Positions 20,025-28,623 of a stretch of DNA of 64,000 nt are shown in pieces; the first letter of the stretch is position 1, and each line of letters opens with the position of its first letter. The notes below the pieces were generated by a model. It was not told the origin of the DNA, made no database searches, and saw nothing but the letters and a program-made list of their open reading frames with translations. The position numbers and the translations under genes were made by a program. The stretch is from positions 1 through 64,000 of the forward strand of contig JAGUQW010000012.1 of NCBI GenBank assembly GCA_030154445.1, given 5' to 3'. The DNA is from Spirochaetota bacterium (GTDB lineage: Bacteria; Spirochaetota; Brevinematia; Brevinematales; Brevinemataceae).

Positions 20025-20939
20025 CTATTTAATAATTATTTGTTTGTGATTTTGGGAAGCAAGAAACATACTGATAGCTGTATAGCTGAGTATTACGACA
20101 ATTCCCCAAGTAAGAATATAGAGTGATAAGATTTTGACAAAGCTTACTGCTATATAAACTCCAATAACTCCACCCAGTGCAGACCATAAAGTAGCCTTTC
20201 TATTATATGCTCCTGCTTTGATGAAGCGAATACTGGCAGGTATCATTAAAAAGGCGCAAGATCCCATCATGATAGGAAATGCAACCAAAGGATTCATACC
20301 AAGACTATATACAAGGGCTAAACAAGGAGCATACAATCCTACTCCTATTGTCATTAATACTCCAAGAACAAAATTACCAAAAACACCAATAACCAAGTTG
20401 AGCCCTGTTAATCCCAATTGATCGCCACCTTTAGGAAGAATGTTAAGTTGTTTACAAAGGATGAGAATTATGACTAGAGTCAGCGCTAAAGACATATAGA
20501 GGCGAACTTTGTTTTCATCTAATTTGGCAACAATTCCAGCTCCAATAGTAGCGCCTAAAGTTGCTGATGCTATCATTAAGACTAAGGTTAGTATATCGAC
20601 TTTCACTTCTATAATGAATAACAAAGCTTGCATCATAATAGGTAGTGTAAATGCTGTATTTAAAGTGCCAGGAAGTTTTTTGTCAGTGACGAGTTTGAAA
20701 TGACGAAAAAAGATAGTAGCAATAGCAAAACTACCTAATCCAAGAGTATCAAAAAAATTAATAATAGCACTAGAGATAACAAAGACAATAGGAGCACCAG
20801 CTAATTCTTCAGTAGAGGATTCTGGTGTTTTTTTATATAAAATATAATCCTTAATATAAGTAATAATAAATATCCCTTCAAAAGAGATTAACAATAATAA
20901 AATAATAGGTACAATAGTTATAATATTCCCCTTGTTCAT
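20025..20939 (-). CDS. TauE/SafE family membrane permease
   Basis: An inner-membrane protein with about eight helices in two similar halves. The motifs GLGSFAIATIFFRHFKL, LGATIGAGIVAKL and GGVIGVYIAV match the small-residue-rich helices of this family, whose members export sulfite, sulfoacetate or other organic anions. The substrate here is unknown. No good ribosome site precedes the ATG. It is the first gene of the run that continues into the two GT-C-like proteins. Confidence 0.85.
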   Translation of the reverse strand: MNKGNIITIVPIILLLLISFEGIFIITYIKDYILYKKTPESSTEELAGAPIVFVISSAIINFFDTLGLGSFAIATIFFRHFKLVTDKKLPGTLNTAFTLPIMMQALLFIIEVKVDILTLVLMIASATLGATIGAGIVAKLDENKVRLYMSLALTLVIILILCKQLNILPKGGDQLGLTGLNLVIGVFGNFVLGVLMTIGVGLYAPCLALVYSLGMNPLVAFPIMMGSCAFLMIPASIRFIKAGAYNRKATLWSALGGVIGVYIAVSFVKILSLYILTWGIVVILSYTAISMFLASQNHKQIIIK

Positions 20940-21045
20940 AATTCAATATTATACTTTATTATATTATTATATTCAATATTATTTTATTATAAATTTGTCT
21001 TTTTTAATCATTATAATTAATATTAAATTATAAAGGAGAGAACTT

Positions 21046-21603
21046 ATGAGTTGTAATAAACCATCTAATTTTATAGGTTTTTTTGGTATACTATTAATAT
21101 TATTAGGTGTTGCAATTGCTTGTTCTACAACTTCTACAACTGATGACAGGAGTGAAAAAACTATAGATAATGGTCAAATTATTTCAGGTATTGGAGGTAT
21201 AGAGCAATTATTATTAAATCAATTTAAAACAAATTTTATGGGTACTTATACTGCAGAAGAAACAGTGCAACTTGACTTTCATGGGAAATCTATGATTTTC
21301 AATAATAATGGTATTGTTACAACTTCTACAAGTGCAGATGAGCCCATTTCTATAGATCTTATGGTGAATGGTAATCCAAGTTCTGCCACTATTACTCATA
21401 TATTCTTTCAAGAGGGTGGAGAAGAGTATTATCCTAATATTCAAAGTGTGATAGCAATTACTTCTACAAATATATTAATTGGGAATCTAGTGATGTATAC
21501 TACTGGTAAGACCGTTGAAGGAGGGGATATTATAGAGTTGATTATCAATCCTGAGACAGGAGTATTAACTTTTGATGGAGTTAAAATAGCAACTAAAAAT
21601 TAA
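21046..21603 (+). CDS. Lipoprotein of unknown function
   Basis: AAAGGAGAG precedes the ATG. The leader (to residue 26) ends in lipobox VAIAC, so a lipid anchor on Cys is likely. The mature part of about 160 residues is Thr/Ser-rich at first and then beta-rich. No family recognised. Its last codons (for Ala-Thr-Lys-Asn and the stop) are part of a DNA repeat that is copied twice more downstream. Confidence 0.65.
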   Translation: MSCNKPSNFIGFFGILLILLGVAIACSTTSTTDDRSEKTIDNGQIISGIGGIEQLLLNQFKTNFMGTYTAEETVQLDFHGKSMIFNNNGIVTTSTSADEPISIDLMVNGNPSSATITHIFFQEGGEEYYPNIQSVIAITSTNILIGNLVMYTTGKTVEGGDIIELIINPETGVLTFDGVKIATKN

Positions 21604-21757
21604 TTAATAAGCAAATAGATAAATTAATAAGCAAATAGATAAATTAATAAGTAAATAGATAAATTAGCAACTAAAAATTAATTAATAAGCAAATAGATAA
21701 ATTAATAAGTAAATAGATAAATTAGCAACTAAAAATTAATTAATAAGTAAATAGATA
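21587..21757 (+). repeat. Nested tandem repeats at lipoprotein 3' end
   Basis: A roughly 20-bp unit (TAATAAGCAAATAGATAAAT with G/A variants) repeats several times. A longer unit starting with TAGCAACTAAAAATTAATTA appears three times, the first copy being the end of the lipoprotein coding region. The array therefore carries two extra copies of the stop-codon region. Slippage at this site could extend or alter the lipoprotein C-terminus. Confidence 0.8.
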
Positions 21758-21773
21758 TATATAATAAAATAAT

Positions 21774-21812
21774 AAAAAACACATCCTAATATAAGATAGG
21801 GTGTGTTTTTTA
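21774..21812 (+). terminator. Terminator downstream of repeat array
   Basis: AAACACATCCTA pairs with TAGGGTGTGTTT (one G-U pair) and is followed by a T-run. Confidence 0.75.
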
Positions 21813-21977
21813 TGGTATAAATCCTATACAAAATTGTGTTAATTATTGTTTGATTAAATTTTATAATATTATATATAAAAAATAATATGTAGATTTCTTT
21901 AATATTTCTCAAAATCTATCGAAATAAAAAATAGAGATAGTGTATTGTATTACAGTATATTTAATAGGAGGTGTGAT

Positions 21978-22712
21978 ATGAAAGTAATCATAACCAAAAA
22001 TCATGCAGAAAGTTGTCAAAAAACAGCAGAAATAATTGCTAAAATTATCAATAAACAAGAAAAACCTGTACTAGGGCTGGCAACTGGTAGTACCGCAGAG
22101 CAAGTTTATTCAGAATTAGTACAGATACATGAAGCTAATAAAGTTAGTTTTAAAAATGTAATTACTCTTAATTTGGATGAATATTTGGGATTATCACCCG
22201 AACATGATCAAAGCTATCGTTATTTTATGAATTTACATTTGTTTAATAAAGTAGATATTGATCTAAAAAATACTTTTGTCCCTGTAGGTAATACAGATAA
22301 CAAGATTGAATTACAAAAATTTCAACAAAAATTAGCAAGTATGCCAAGACATTTTCAATTGTTAGGAGTAGGTCCTAATGGACATATTGCTTTTAACGAA
22401 CCAAGTAAAGTTTTGCATGCTGATGCTCATATTGTAGATATTGCAGAATCTACAATAGAGGCTAATGCTAGATATTTTGCAAGTAAAAATGATGTTCCAA
22501 AACAAGCTTTTACTCAAGGAATGGGAGATATTCTTAAAGCTGAGTGTGTTGTTCTTTTGGCAACAGGTGCTAATAAAGTAGATGCTATGAAAAAAATGCT
22601 TTTGAGTGATGATATTACTACAGAATCACCTTGTACTTTTTTGAAAGTTCATCCTAATTGTATTATTTTTATTGACCAAGAGTTGGCTGATTTAATTGGC
22701 TATAAAGGATAA
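21978..22712 (+). CDS. nagB: Glucosamine-6-phosphate deaminase
   Basis: Converts glucosamine-6-phosphate to fructose-6-phosphate and ammonia in the cytoplasm, feeding amino sugars into glycolysis. Family motifs are present: LGLATGSTAEQVY (32-44) for phosphate binding, LNLDEYLGL with Asp67, and GVGPNGHIAFNEP with His136. The start at 21978 has GGAGGTG 5 bases upstream. A longer frame from 21945 lacks a site. The length of 244 is that of the Firmicutes/spirochaete form. It ends at a terminator. Confidence 0.95.
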   Translation: MKVIITKNHAESCQKTAEIIAKIINKQEKPVLGLATGSTAEQVYSELVQIHEANKVSFKNVITLNLDEYLGLSPEHDQSYRYFMNLHLFNKVDIDLKNTFVPVGNTDNKIELQKFQQKLASMPRHFQLLGVGPNGHIAFNEPSKVLHADAHIVDIAESTIEANARYFASKNDVPKQAFTQGMGDILKAECVVLLATGANKVDAMKKMLLSDDITTESPCTFLKVHPNCIIFIDQELADLIGYKG

Positions 22713-22738
22713 TCCCTTTAAAAACAAATATTTAAACT

Positions 22739-22768
22739 AAAAAACACCCCAGTAATAGGGTGTTTTTT
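22739..22768. terminator. Bidirectional terminator between nagB and nox
   Basis: AAAAAACACCC pairs with GGGTGTTTTTT around a short loop between convergent genes. Confidence 0.85.
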
Positions 22769-22784
22769 TGTTATTGTTATTGAT

Positions 22785-24116
22785 TTAAGGTGCTGTTAAA
22801 CATACCAAAGTTAGCCATGATACAGGCTTGTTATAATGTGGTAAGAAGAAGAAATCAGTAAGTGCCAATTCATCAACTGTCATTTTTTTAGCAATTGCTA
22901 ATGAGAATGTGTGAATAACTTCTGAATGATTTTCTGTAGATTGAATTTGAGCTCCTAATAAACGACGAGTCGTAGCATCATAAACTACTTTAACTCGTAC
23001 TTGAGCATTAGTAGGCATAAATTCTGGACGAGCATTATCAAGAATTTCATTAGTTACAACTTGAAAGCCTCTTTTTTGGGCTGCAATTTCAGAAAGTCCT
23101 GTAGAAGCCATATTAAGATCAAATACTTTAATTGCATTAGATCCTTGTACACCATCAAATTCTCTTGTAGGATGAATAATATTAGCGGCACATAAAATAC
23201 CTGTTCTTACAGCATTAGTTGCAAGAGCAATACTATCAGAACCTTGCATAACATTAGATAATACGGCTACACAATCTCCACATGCATAAACATCTGCATC
23301 TGATGTTTGTAAATATTTATTAACAATTAATGCACCATTATCAAGAGTTTTTAATTTGTCTTTATAAAGAGTATTATTAGGTTTAAATCCAGTAGCAATG
23401 ATAATCATATCAGTAGTATAAGTACCTTTGTCTGTAACAATTCCACTAACTTTTTTATCACCTTTAATTTTGGATACTTTTTCATCTAAATTTACATTAA
23501 TTTGGTTGTTATGTAGAGATTTTGTAACAACATCTGTAAATGTAGGATCAAAATAACTTCCTAAAGGCTGAGAGCCCCCTTCAATAAGACGAACTTTTTT
23601 GCCAAGTTGGTGAAAAGCTTCTACAAGCTCAATACCAATATAACCAGCACCAACAATACAAACTTCTTTAACATGAGGCAGTTTTGCATAATTAATGATA
23701 TCTGACGCTTGTTGATATGTTTTTGAGAAAAATACACCTTCTAAATCTACCCCTTCAATAGGTGGGCAAATAGGTATAGAACCAGTTGCTAACACTAATT
23801 TGTCATAATTATCTACAGATTCTTTACCAGATACTAGATCCTTCACAGTTACCTTTTTTTCATCATAATCAATAGCGATGACTTCATGTTTCATATGAAC
23901 AGTAATCCCTTTTTTTTGAAGATCGGGTACATTAGCATAAAAAAGACCTTTAGGGTCTTTAATAACATTTCCTACCCATAGAGCAATACCGCAAGCTAAA
24001 AATGAAATATTATCACTTTTTTCATAGCTTACTACAGTTACATTTTTATTCATTTCAGTAACATTATTAACAAATGCTGTCCCAGCGTGATTATTTCCAA
24101 CTACTATAACTTTCAT
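22785..24116 (-). CDS. nox: NADH oxidase (FAD, redox-active Cys42)
   Basis: A flavoprotein that oxidises NADH with O2, usually to water, giving oxygen tolerance and NAD+ recycling. Seen: the FAD-binding GNNHAGTAFVNNV at the N-terminus, His10, active-site Cys42 in FLACGIALWVG, a second nucleotide fold CIVGAGYIGIELVEAF near 155-170, and ADVYACGDC in the C-terminal FAD motif. The sequence has the same style as NADH oxidases of Brachyspira and Streptococcus. CoA-disulfide reductase is the main alternative because the two share Cys42. Confidence 0.92.
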   Translation of the reverse strand: MKVIVVGNNHAGTAFVNNVTEMNKNVTVVSYEKSDNISFLACGIALWVGNVIKDPKGLFYANVPDLQKKGITVHMKHEVIAIDYDEKKVTVKDLVSGKESVDNYDKLVLATGSIPICPPIEGVDLEGVFFSKTYQQASDIINYAKLPHVKEVCIVGAGYIGIELVEAFHQLGKKVRLIEGGSQPLGSYFDPTFTDVVTKSLHNNQINVNLDEKVSKIKGDKKVSGIVTDKGTYTTDMIIIATGFKPNNTLYKDKLKTLDNGALIVNKYLQTSDADVYACGDCVAVLSNVMQGSDSIALATNAVRTGILCAANIIHPTREFDGVQGSNAIKVFDLNMASTGLSEIAAQKRGFQVVTNEILDNARPEFMPTNAQVRVKVVYDATTRRLLGAQIQSTENHSEVIHTFSLAIAKKMTVDELALTDFFFLPHYNKPVSWLTLVCLTAP

Positions 24117-24190
24117 TTAATTCTCCATAATATGTATTGTATACATATATATTATACATTATATATAAAAAAAAACAAATTATTATATAC

Positions 24191-24225
24191 AAAAAAGGAC
24201 AAAGTATTATGCTTTGTCCTTTTTT
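24191..24225. terminator. Terminator at left edge of prophage
   Basis: AAAAAAGGACAAAG pairs with CTTTGTCCTTTTTT. It can end transcription from the prophage genes to its right. Confidence 0.8.
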
Positions 24226-24246
24226 ATTTTGATATAGATTGTATTA

Positions 24247-24552
24247 TTATTTATTTTCATATAATTTAATTACATGATTGATAGTTTGTTGAATAATATC
24301 TGTAAATAGTCTTTTTTTATTATTAATAGTATATTCTTTATCACATGGAAGAGGCTTTGTGCAATTGAAATCGCAAGACCACCCATCTTCTAAGAGTATT
24401 AACCTAATACTGATTTTTCTATTAACTACTAGCAGTAGTGCTGTATCAGAACATTCTGTAAGATGGTTTTGAAAGATATATTTCATTGTATTTTCAAGTT
24501 TTTCTATTAATTCAGGACGCTCTTTTTTTATTTTATCCATTTTTGTTAGCAT
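24247..24552 (-). CDS. Small hypothetical protein, partner of the Panacea-type antitoxin
   Basis: No family recognised. It has 101 residues, is soluble and starts with charged helices; residues 40-55 form a hydrophobic strand and two Cys sit in the middle (SCDFNCTKP). It overlaps the end of the antitoxin-like gene by 7 bases. Panacea-domain antitoxins are usually encoded directly beside their toxin, so this product is the natural toxin candidate. That is inference from position only. Confidence 0.5.
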   Translation of the reverse strand: MLTKMDKIKKERPELIEKLENTMKYIFQNHLTECSDTALLLVVNRKISIRLILLEDGWSCDFNCTKPLPCDKEYTINNKKRLFTDIIQQTINHVIKLYENK

Positions 24553-25091
24553 AAAAAAGACATCTCTTTAATACTACTATCAATAGAATCAAGATCATAC
24601 TTTTTATATTCTAAAAAATACGCTCCAAGAGCTTGGGTAATAATTGTATGTACAGGAAAATATTCTTTGATATCTGTTTTAGAAATAATTTTTCTGTCAT
24701 GTTCTATATAATTGTGATCCCAAGCACTACCTATATCGTGTGAAATATCAGTAAGTTCTGTAGCTTTAAATGATTTAGTAACTTCAAAGATTATTTCAAT
24801 AATCGTTTTTGCAAAGATATCTGTATTACGAATAGATGTGTGATTTAGAAGACTTGATGGTGATTCCCAGTTAGTATACACTGTAGATACTACAGGACCA
24901 TATTGCCATGCTTCAGTCTCTTCAAAAAATAATTCATAATTGAAATAATATAGAGAAAAACTTTGAGCAAAAAATAATTGTTTTAAAATTTTAGTTTTAG
25001 TCACATCGTGTCCATCACCATTACTATAATGATGAACAATTAATTCTTTTACTATATCAACAACAGATGTATCAGTTTTTTGAATTGTCAT
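24546..25091 (-). CDS. Panacea/SocA-like (DUF4065) antitoxin
   Basis: The DUF4065 signature is clear: KILKQLFFAQSF, then LFFEETEAWQYGPVVSTVY, followed by a mostly helical C-terminal part. Proteins of this family (SocA, GepA, PanA) neutralise diverse toxins, some by recruiting proteases, and are common in prophages. AAGGAT precedes the start. It overlaps the next gene by 7 bases, the usual spacing of a toxin-antitoxin pair. It lies at the left end of the prophage next to lysis genes. Confidence 0.8.
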   Translation of the reverse strand: MTIQKTDTSVVDIVKELIVHHYSNGDGHDVTKTKILKQLFFAQSFSLYYFNYELFFEETEAWQYGPVVSTVYTNWESPSSLLNHTSIRNTDIFAKTIIEIIFEVTKSFKATELTDISHDIGSAWDHNYIEHDRKIISKTDIKEYFPVHTIITQALGAYFLEYKKYDLDSIDSSIKEMSFLC

Positions 25092-25185
25092 TTGTATATC
25101 CTTTATTAGCTTATCTTATTCATCAGACTTACCCATTATATTACACATAAACTCATGCTTTGTCAAGTTTAAACCACGTTCTTTA

Positions 25186-25608
25186 CTACCAACTAAACCT
25201 ACCACCTATGCCTATCCCATAGTCTAATTCCTTTAATCTAAAACTATATCCTAGTTTTGCAGAGATAATTAACTTGTCGTAAGAGTAGGCAATATCTAAT
25301 AGAGGAGTCTGACTATTGATTAAATAACCACCTTGAAATATAAGAGAATTTTTGTACTGAATATCTTGTCTATTTAATACGATCTCACTAGTAAAAGTTC
25401 CTTTTTGATCTGTCTCAAAAACAGCGGTTGCTATGATTGTTGTATATTTTTTTGTAAGATCAAGTGTTTGATTAGAAATATTAGCCTCAGGATTTGAAGA
25501 GCTTATAATCATACTAGCTTGAATAGGGACTGATTTGTTCAAGAAAAAATAAATCACGCCCCCACCTAATAATAGCCCAAATACAAAACTATATAGCATA
25601 TATTTCAT
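25186..25608 (-). CDS. Prophage membrane-anchored hypothetical protein
   Basis: One N-terminal membrane helix (residues 4-23, with LLLGGGVIYFF) and a soluble region of about 115 residues with beta-strand character outside. No family recognised. It starts 1 bp after the amidase stop, so it belongs to the lysis module. A spanin-like or envelope role is possible but not shown. Confidence 0.55.
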   Translation of the reverse strand: MKYMLYSFVFGLLLGGGVIYFFLNKSVPIQASMIISSSNPEANISNQTLDLTKKYTTIIATAVFETDQKGTFTSEIVLNRQDIQYKNSLIFQGGYLINSQTPLLDIAYSYDKLIISAKLGYSFRLKELDYGIGIGGRFSW

Positions 25609-25609
25609 G

Positions 25610-26098
25610 TTAGACTCTGTGTACTAAAGCACTAAATCGTTTGGTAATATCTGCTAACAAAACATCTCCTGGACAAGATTTGGTTTTACCTTTGTAAGGA
25701 AAATCTCTATGTACTAATATAGTTCCAACTTGATAGACTTTTATTATTTTTAGTAAAGATTGATATTGCTCTTCTGTAAGATAGTTTTTTGTACCACATC
25801 CACAAATACAAACACCGAAGCTTTTGTGATTTTGCCCGTCACCTATGCAATGGTATTGTTTGTTTGCCGTGGGTCTCGAAAAATAAATAACACCGTCTTT
25901 TTCTATAGAAAACATATAACCTATATGATCCCAGCCGAGATTTTCTACATGGTAGCGTTCATGGTTATCCGTATGGATATTATCTCTTTTAATATCAGCT
26001 GCAGCTGTATGGATCATCATTGGTTTTCCTACCCATCGATCTACAATAGGAATTTCATTTGTGATTTTTTCACAAGTTGTTTTTTGTATAAATGCCAT
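25610..26098 (-). CDS. Phage endolysin, N-acetylmuramoyl-L-alanine amidase
   Basis: T7-lysozyme/PGRP-type zinc amidase that cuts the bond between MurNAc and the stem peptide. Seen: MMIHTAAAD with the first zinc His, the GWDHIGYMFSIEKDG core with GVIYFSRP, and the C-terminal LVHRDF and SCPGD with the second His and the Cys ligand. I chose the ATG at 26098; a TTG at 26125 is the alternative and neither has a good ribosome site. There is no signal peptide, so release should depend on a holin, for which the gene at 26228 is a candidate. Confidence 0.88.
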   Translation of the reverse strand: MAFIQKTTCEKITNEIPIVDRWVGKPMMIHTAAADIKRDNIHTDNHERYHVENLGWDHIGYMFSIEKDGVIYFSRPTANKQYHCIGDGQNHKSFGVCICGCGTKNYLTEEQYQSLLKIIKVYQVGTILVHRDFPYKGKTKSCPGDVLLADITKRFSALVHRV

Positions 26099-26176
26099 AA
26101 TTATGTTATGTAGTATACTTATCAAAGACAGAATTACTACTTTCCTCCATGTGATTTAATCGTTTTATATATAAAA

Positions 26177-26204
26177 AATCATCCCCCAAAAAATGAGGAT
26201 GATT
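26177..26204 (-). terminator. Terminator between holin-like gene and endolysin
   Basis: AATCATCC pairs with GGATGATT, and on the minus strand the hairpin is followed by a T-run. It would separate the tail/holin transcript from the endolysin and antitoxin genes. Confidence 0.6.
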
Positions 26205-26227
26205 GATTTGTGATGTATTCATAAAAA

Positions 26228-26407
26228 TTAGTTATTTTTCCAAGATTTGATAATATCGATAATAGTATCTTTTCCTCCAAATCCTACGAGCATTAATAAT
26301 ATTCCTAATGCCAAATTAATTGATTGGGTAGGGGTGTCTTTAACTAAATAAATCCAAATAATAAACCCACAAGCTCCTGTAATTATATTTAGTATATTAC
26401 TATGCAT
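26228..26407 (-). CDS. Holin-like small membrane protein
   Basis: It has 59 residues and two membrane helices (about 5-22 and 30-46) with a short basic end, the layout of small phage holins. The ATG at 26407 overlaps the stop of the upstream gene; a longer frame from 26446 would only add residues inside that gene. No named holin family can be assigned. Confidence 0.55.
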   Translation of the reverse strand: MHSNILNIITGACGFIIWIYLVKDTPTQSINLALGILLMLVGFGGKDTIIDIIKSWKNN

Positions 26408-26774
26408 TTTTATTATTCTTATTTTTTTTTCTAATCTTTTTAGCAATAAATTCAGATTGATTTGCTATCTGTTGATCATTTCTTAAAGTATTGATATTTT
26501 CTAACAATTTAGATGTAGTATTTTCTTTGAATCTTGTATCTATTCTTCTATTGGCGTGTAATGCCAAATAATAAGCAGCATCGGTCGTATGAGAAACAAC
26601 CTCAATATCTTGTTGAAGTTGTTTTAATATATCTTCTAAAGATCGTTGATGTTTGTCATTAGATGTTGCTATTTTTTGAGTTTCTTTCATAGTCATAAAT
26701 TGAAATAAACCAAAAATCGAAGAAAAAGAAAATGCTAAAAATGCCCATACATTGTTAATACCTGTATAATCCAT
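26400..26774 (-). CDS. Prophage membrane protein with coiled coil
   Basis: One N-terminal hydrophobic helix (about 9-27), then a long polar helix region (35-110) with heptad-like spacing and a very basic end. No family recognised. It stands between the tail-fibre genes and the holin-like gene, so it is likely part of the lysis cassette (spanin or holin partner). Confidence 0.5.
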   Translation of the reverse strand: MDYTGINNVWAFLAFSFSSIFGLFQFMTMKETQKIATSNDKHQRSLEDILKQLQQDIEVVSHTTDAAYYLALHANRRIDTRFKENTTSKLLENINTLRNDQQIANQSEFIAKKIRKKNKNNKNA

Positions 26775-26884
26775 ATTTCCCTCGCTTTTATAACTTTTTT
26801 TTAGTTAAATTTTTTCTTTATCTATAATTAATAAGATAAATACCAGGATCTTTATCTTTTGATTCCCTACATGATAAAGTTTTG

Positions 26885-27373
26885 TTACTCTTCATTATAT
26901 TCATTCTGTAAAATCTGTAATTCTGATTTTTTAGTTTGAATGGCGATTTTGAGAGAGTCTTGTAAAGAACTATTGTCATCTAATTCAGCATCAATATAAA
27001 TATCTTTTAAATCTTTTATTTCTTGTTCTTTTTCTTGAATAGCTTGAGCAAATGTTTTGACAGAATTTTCTTCAATAGGATATCGATTGGGATATTTTTC
27101 TTGTAGTTCTTCCTCTGTAAGATCACGAATTATTTTGCCGTCTAAAATCTGATCTTCTCCGAGAATGATTAAATTCTCTGCGACTAATTCAGAGTTTGGT
27201 CGAAGTGTACCCATATCAGTATACTTATTAATATTTTGTCCTTTACTAAGATCATTACTAAAAGGATAATTTTTGTAGTCTTCGTTTTCTTTTAGATATT
27301 TATATATATTTTGTTCTGTAGTATCTATCAATCTTGTAATCAAGTTTGTTTCTATATTGTATAGTGCTTTCAT
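26885..27373 (-). CDS. Prophage tail-fibre-associated protein (assembly chaperone-like)
   Basis: It starts MKALYNIETNLITRLIDT and has a helical C-terminal third (EKEQEIKDLKDIYIDAE). Position directly after the fibre gene (7 bp) and the size of 162 residues match tail-fibre assembly proteins, but the similarity is in outline only. Confidence 0.5.
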   Translation of the reverse strand: MKALYNIETNLITRLIDTTEQNIYKYLKENEDYKNYPFSNDLSKGQNINKYTDMGTLRPNSELVAENLIILGEDQILDGKIIRDLTEEELQEKYPNRYPIEENSVKTFAQAIQEKEQEIKDLKDIYIDAELDDNSSLQDSLKIAIQTKKSELQILQNEYNEE

Positions 27374-27380
27374 ATTTTAT

Positions 27381-28430
27381 TTATCCTATTCTTTTCCAAA
27401 TTTTCATAAGCATATTTATAGATCTATTCTCTGTTGATGTTCTTGCTTGTTGTGAGTTATCAAAATTTACATTAGTTGATTCTCTTAGAGAATCCTCTCT
27501 CACAGACCCACTTCTTACTGAGGATACAGAACCAGTAAATATACCTTTAAATCCCAGATAAAATTGTCCTGAATTTGTGAGTCTAGTGTTAAGTACCCCC
27601 GTCAATCTCTGCATAGCGTCGAATTGGATACCAGTAGATGCATCACGATTCTCTGCAGATAGTCCACCCTCAGTACGGAAGAAAACACCTTTGTCTGTAA
27701 AGATTTGTTCCCAGTCCCCACCAAACAAAGATCTTGGTGTTTCTGTGTCATCAAATAATCCTGTAGTTTCATCAGGATATTGCGTGTAGGTGGACTTGAT
27801 AGGGTAAGCCATATCTCTAATCGTATCAGCAAAAGATTTTTTGTTGATATTAAAGATATCTGCATCAATATTGGCTATTGTCGATTCAGATGATTTTTCT
27901 GTAGAAAAGGAATGAGTTTTTTCTATTTGTTTTTGCAAATTTTGAAATTTAACTCCTGTTGTTTTGATATCTATAATAGAGCTACTTGTTAAGATAATAG
28001 AGGCGAGTATAAAAGTATCTTTGTCAAGAGTCTCTCCCGTGATAAATTCTACACTAGGGGCGAAACTGGTATATATTTCGTTTCCTAAAGAGTCGTTAAC
28101 AGGATTAGACAAAATATAAGATCCTTTGATACCTAATAAAATTGTTTGTGTTTCTATATTAGATTTTAGAGGCATTAGATCTATAGGAGTAGAATTTTCT
28201 GAAATCAATCTAACACCGTTAGTATCAAAAGCAACTCCAGGATCGATAGTAATTAAAAAGTTATCAGTCTGTTGTATTTCAAAACCATGAAGGATACCAT
28301 ACCCTAATAAATCTGATACTACTAGATTGTTATTTTTATCAGAATAGTCCTGTAAACTATTCAAATTTTTGGCAACAATTTTTTGACCTTGATAAAAGTT
28401 TTGTCGAATATTATTATTATTATTAGACAT
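27381..28430 (-). CDS. Prophage tail fibre / collar-type receptor protein
   Basis: The N-terminal 160 residues form a beta-rich module with GYGILHGFEI and TIDPGVAFDTNG, common at the baseplate-proximal end of Mu-like fibres. The C-terminal part contains LFGGDWEQIFTDKGVFFRTEGG, a tail-collar-like motif, and a Ser/Arg-rich end that should reach the host surface. AAGGAG precedes the ATG. It is last of the structural genes, as in Mu and P2. Confidence 0.75.
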   Translation of the reverse strand: MSNNNNNIRQNFYQGQKIVAKNLNSLQDYSDKNNNLVVSDLLGYGILHGFEIQQTDNFLITIDPGVAFDTNGVRLISENSTPIDLMPLKSNIETQTILLGIKGSYILSNPVNDSLGNEIYTSFAPSVEFITGETLDKDTFILASIILTSSSIIDIKTTGVKFQNLQKQIEKTHSFSTEKSSESTIANIDADIFNINKKSFADTIRDMAYPIKSTYTQYPDETTGLFDDTETPRSLFGGDWEQIFTDKGVFFRTEGGLSAENRDASTGIQFDAMQRLTGVLNTRLTNSGQFYLGFKGIFTGSVSSVRSGSVREDSLRESTNVNFDNSQQARTSTENRSINMLMKIWKRIG

Positions 28431-28623
28431 ATAAAAATTCTCCTTTAGAAAAATATAAGTGGTAGTACATAAGTTATGCGAAGTAAATCGAATAAGAAAA
28501 AGAAATGTAGATTGATGAAAAATAATATATAAATAATATATAATTAAAGAAATAGAATTTTCTTATATTATTGTATTTGAATAGTATATATTTTCAATGG
28601 TTGAGATTTAAAAAGTGATATGT

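Noticed and set aside
21587-21757. Possible CRISPR array
   Set aside because: The units are direct tandem copies without unique spacers.
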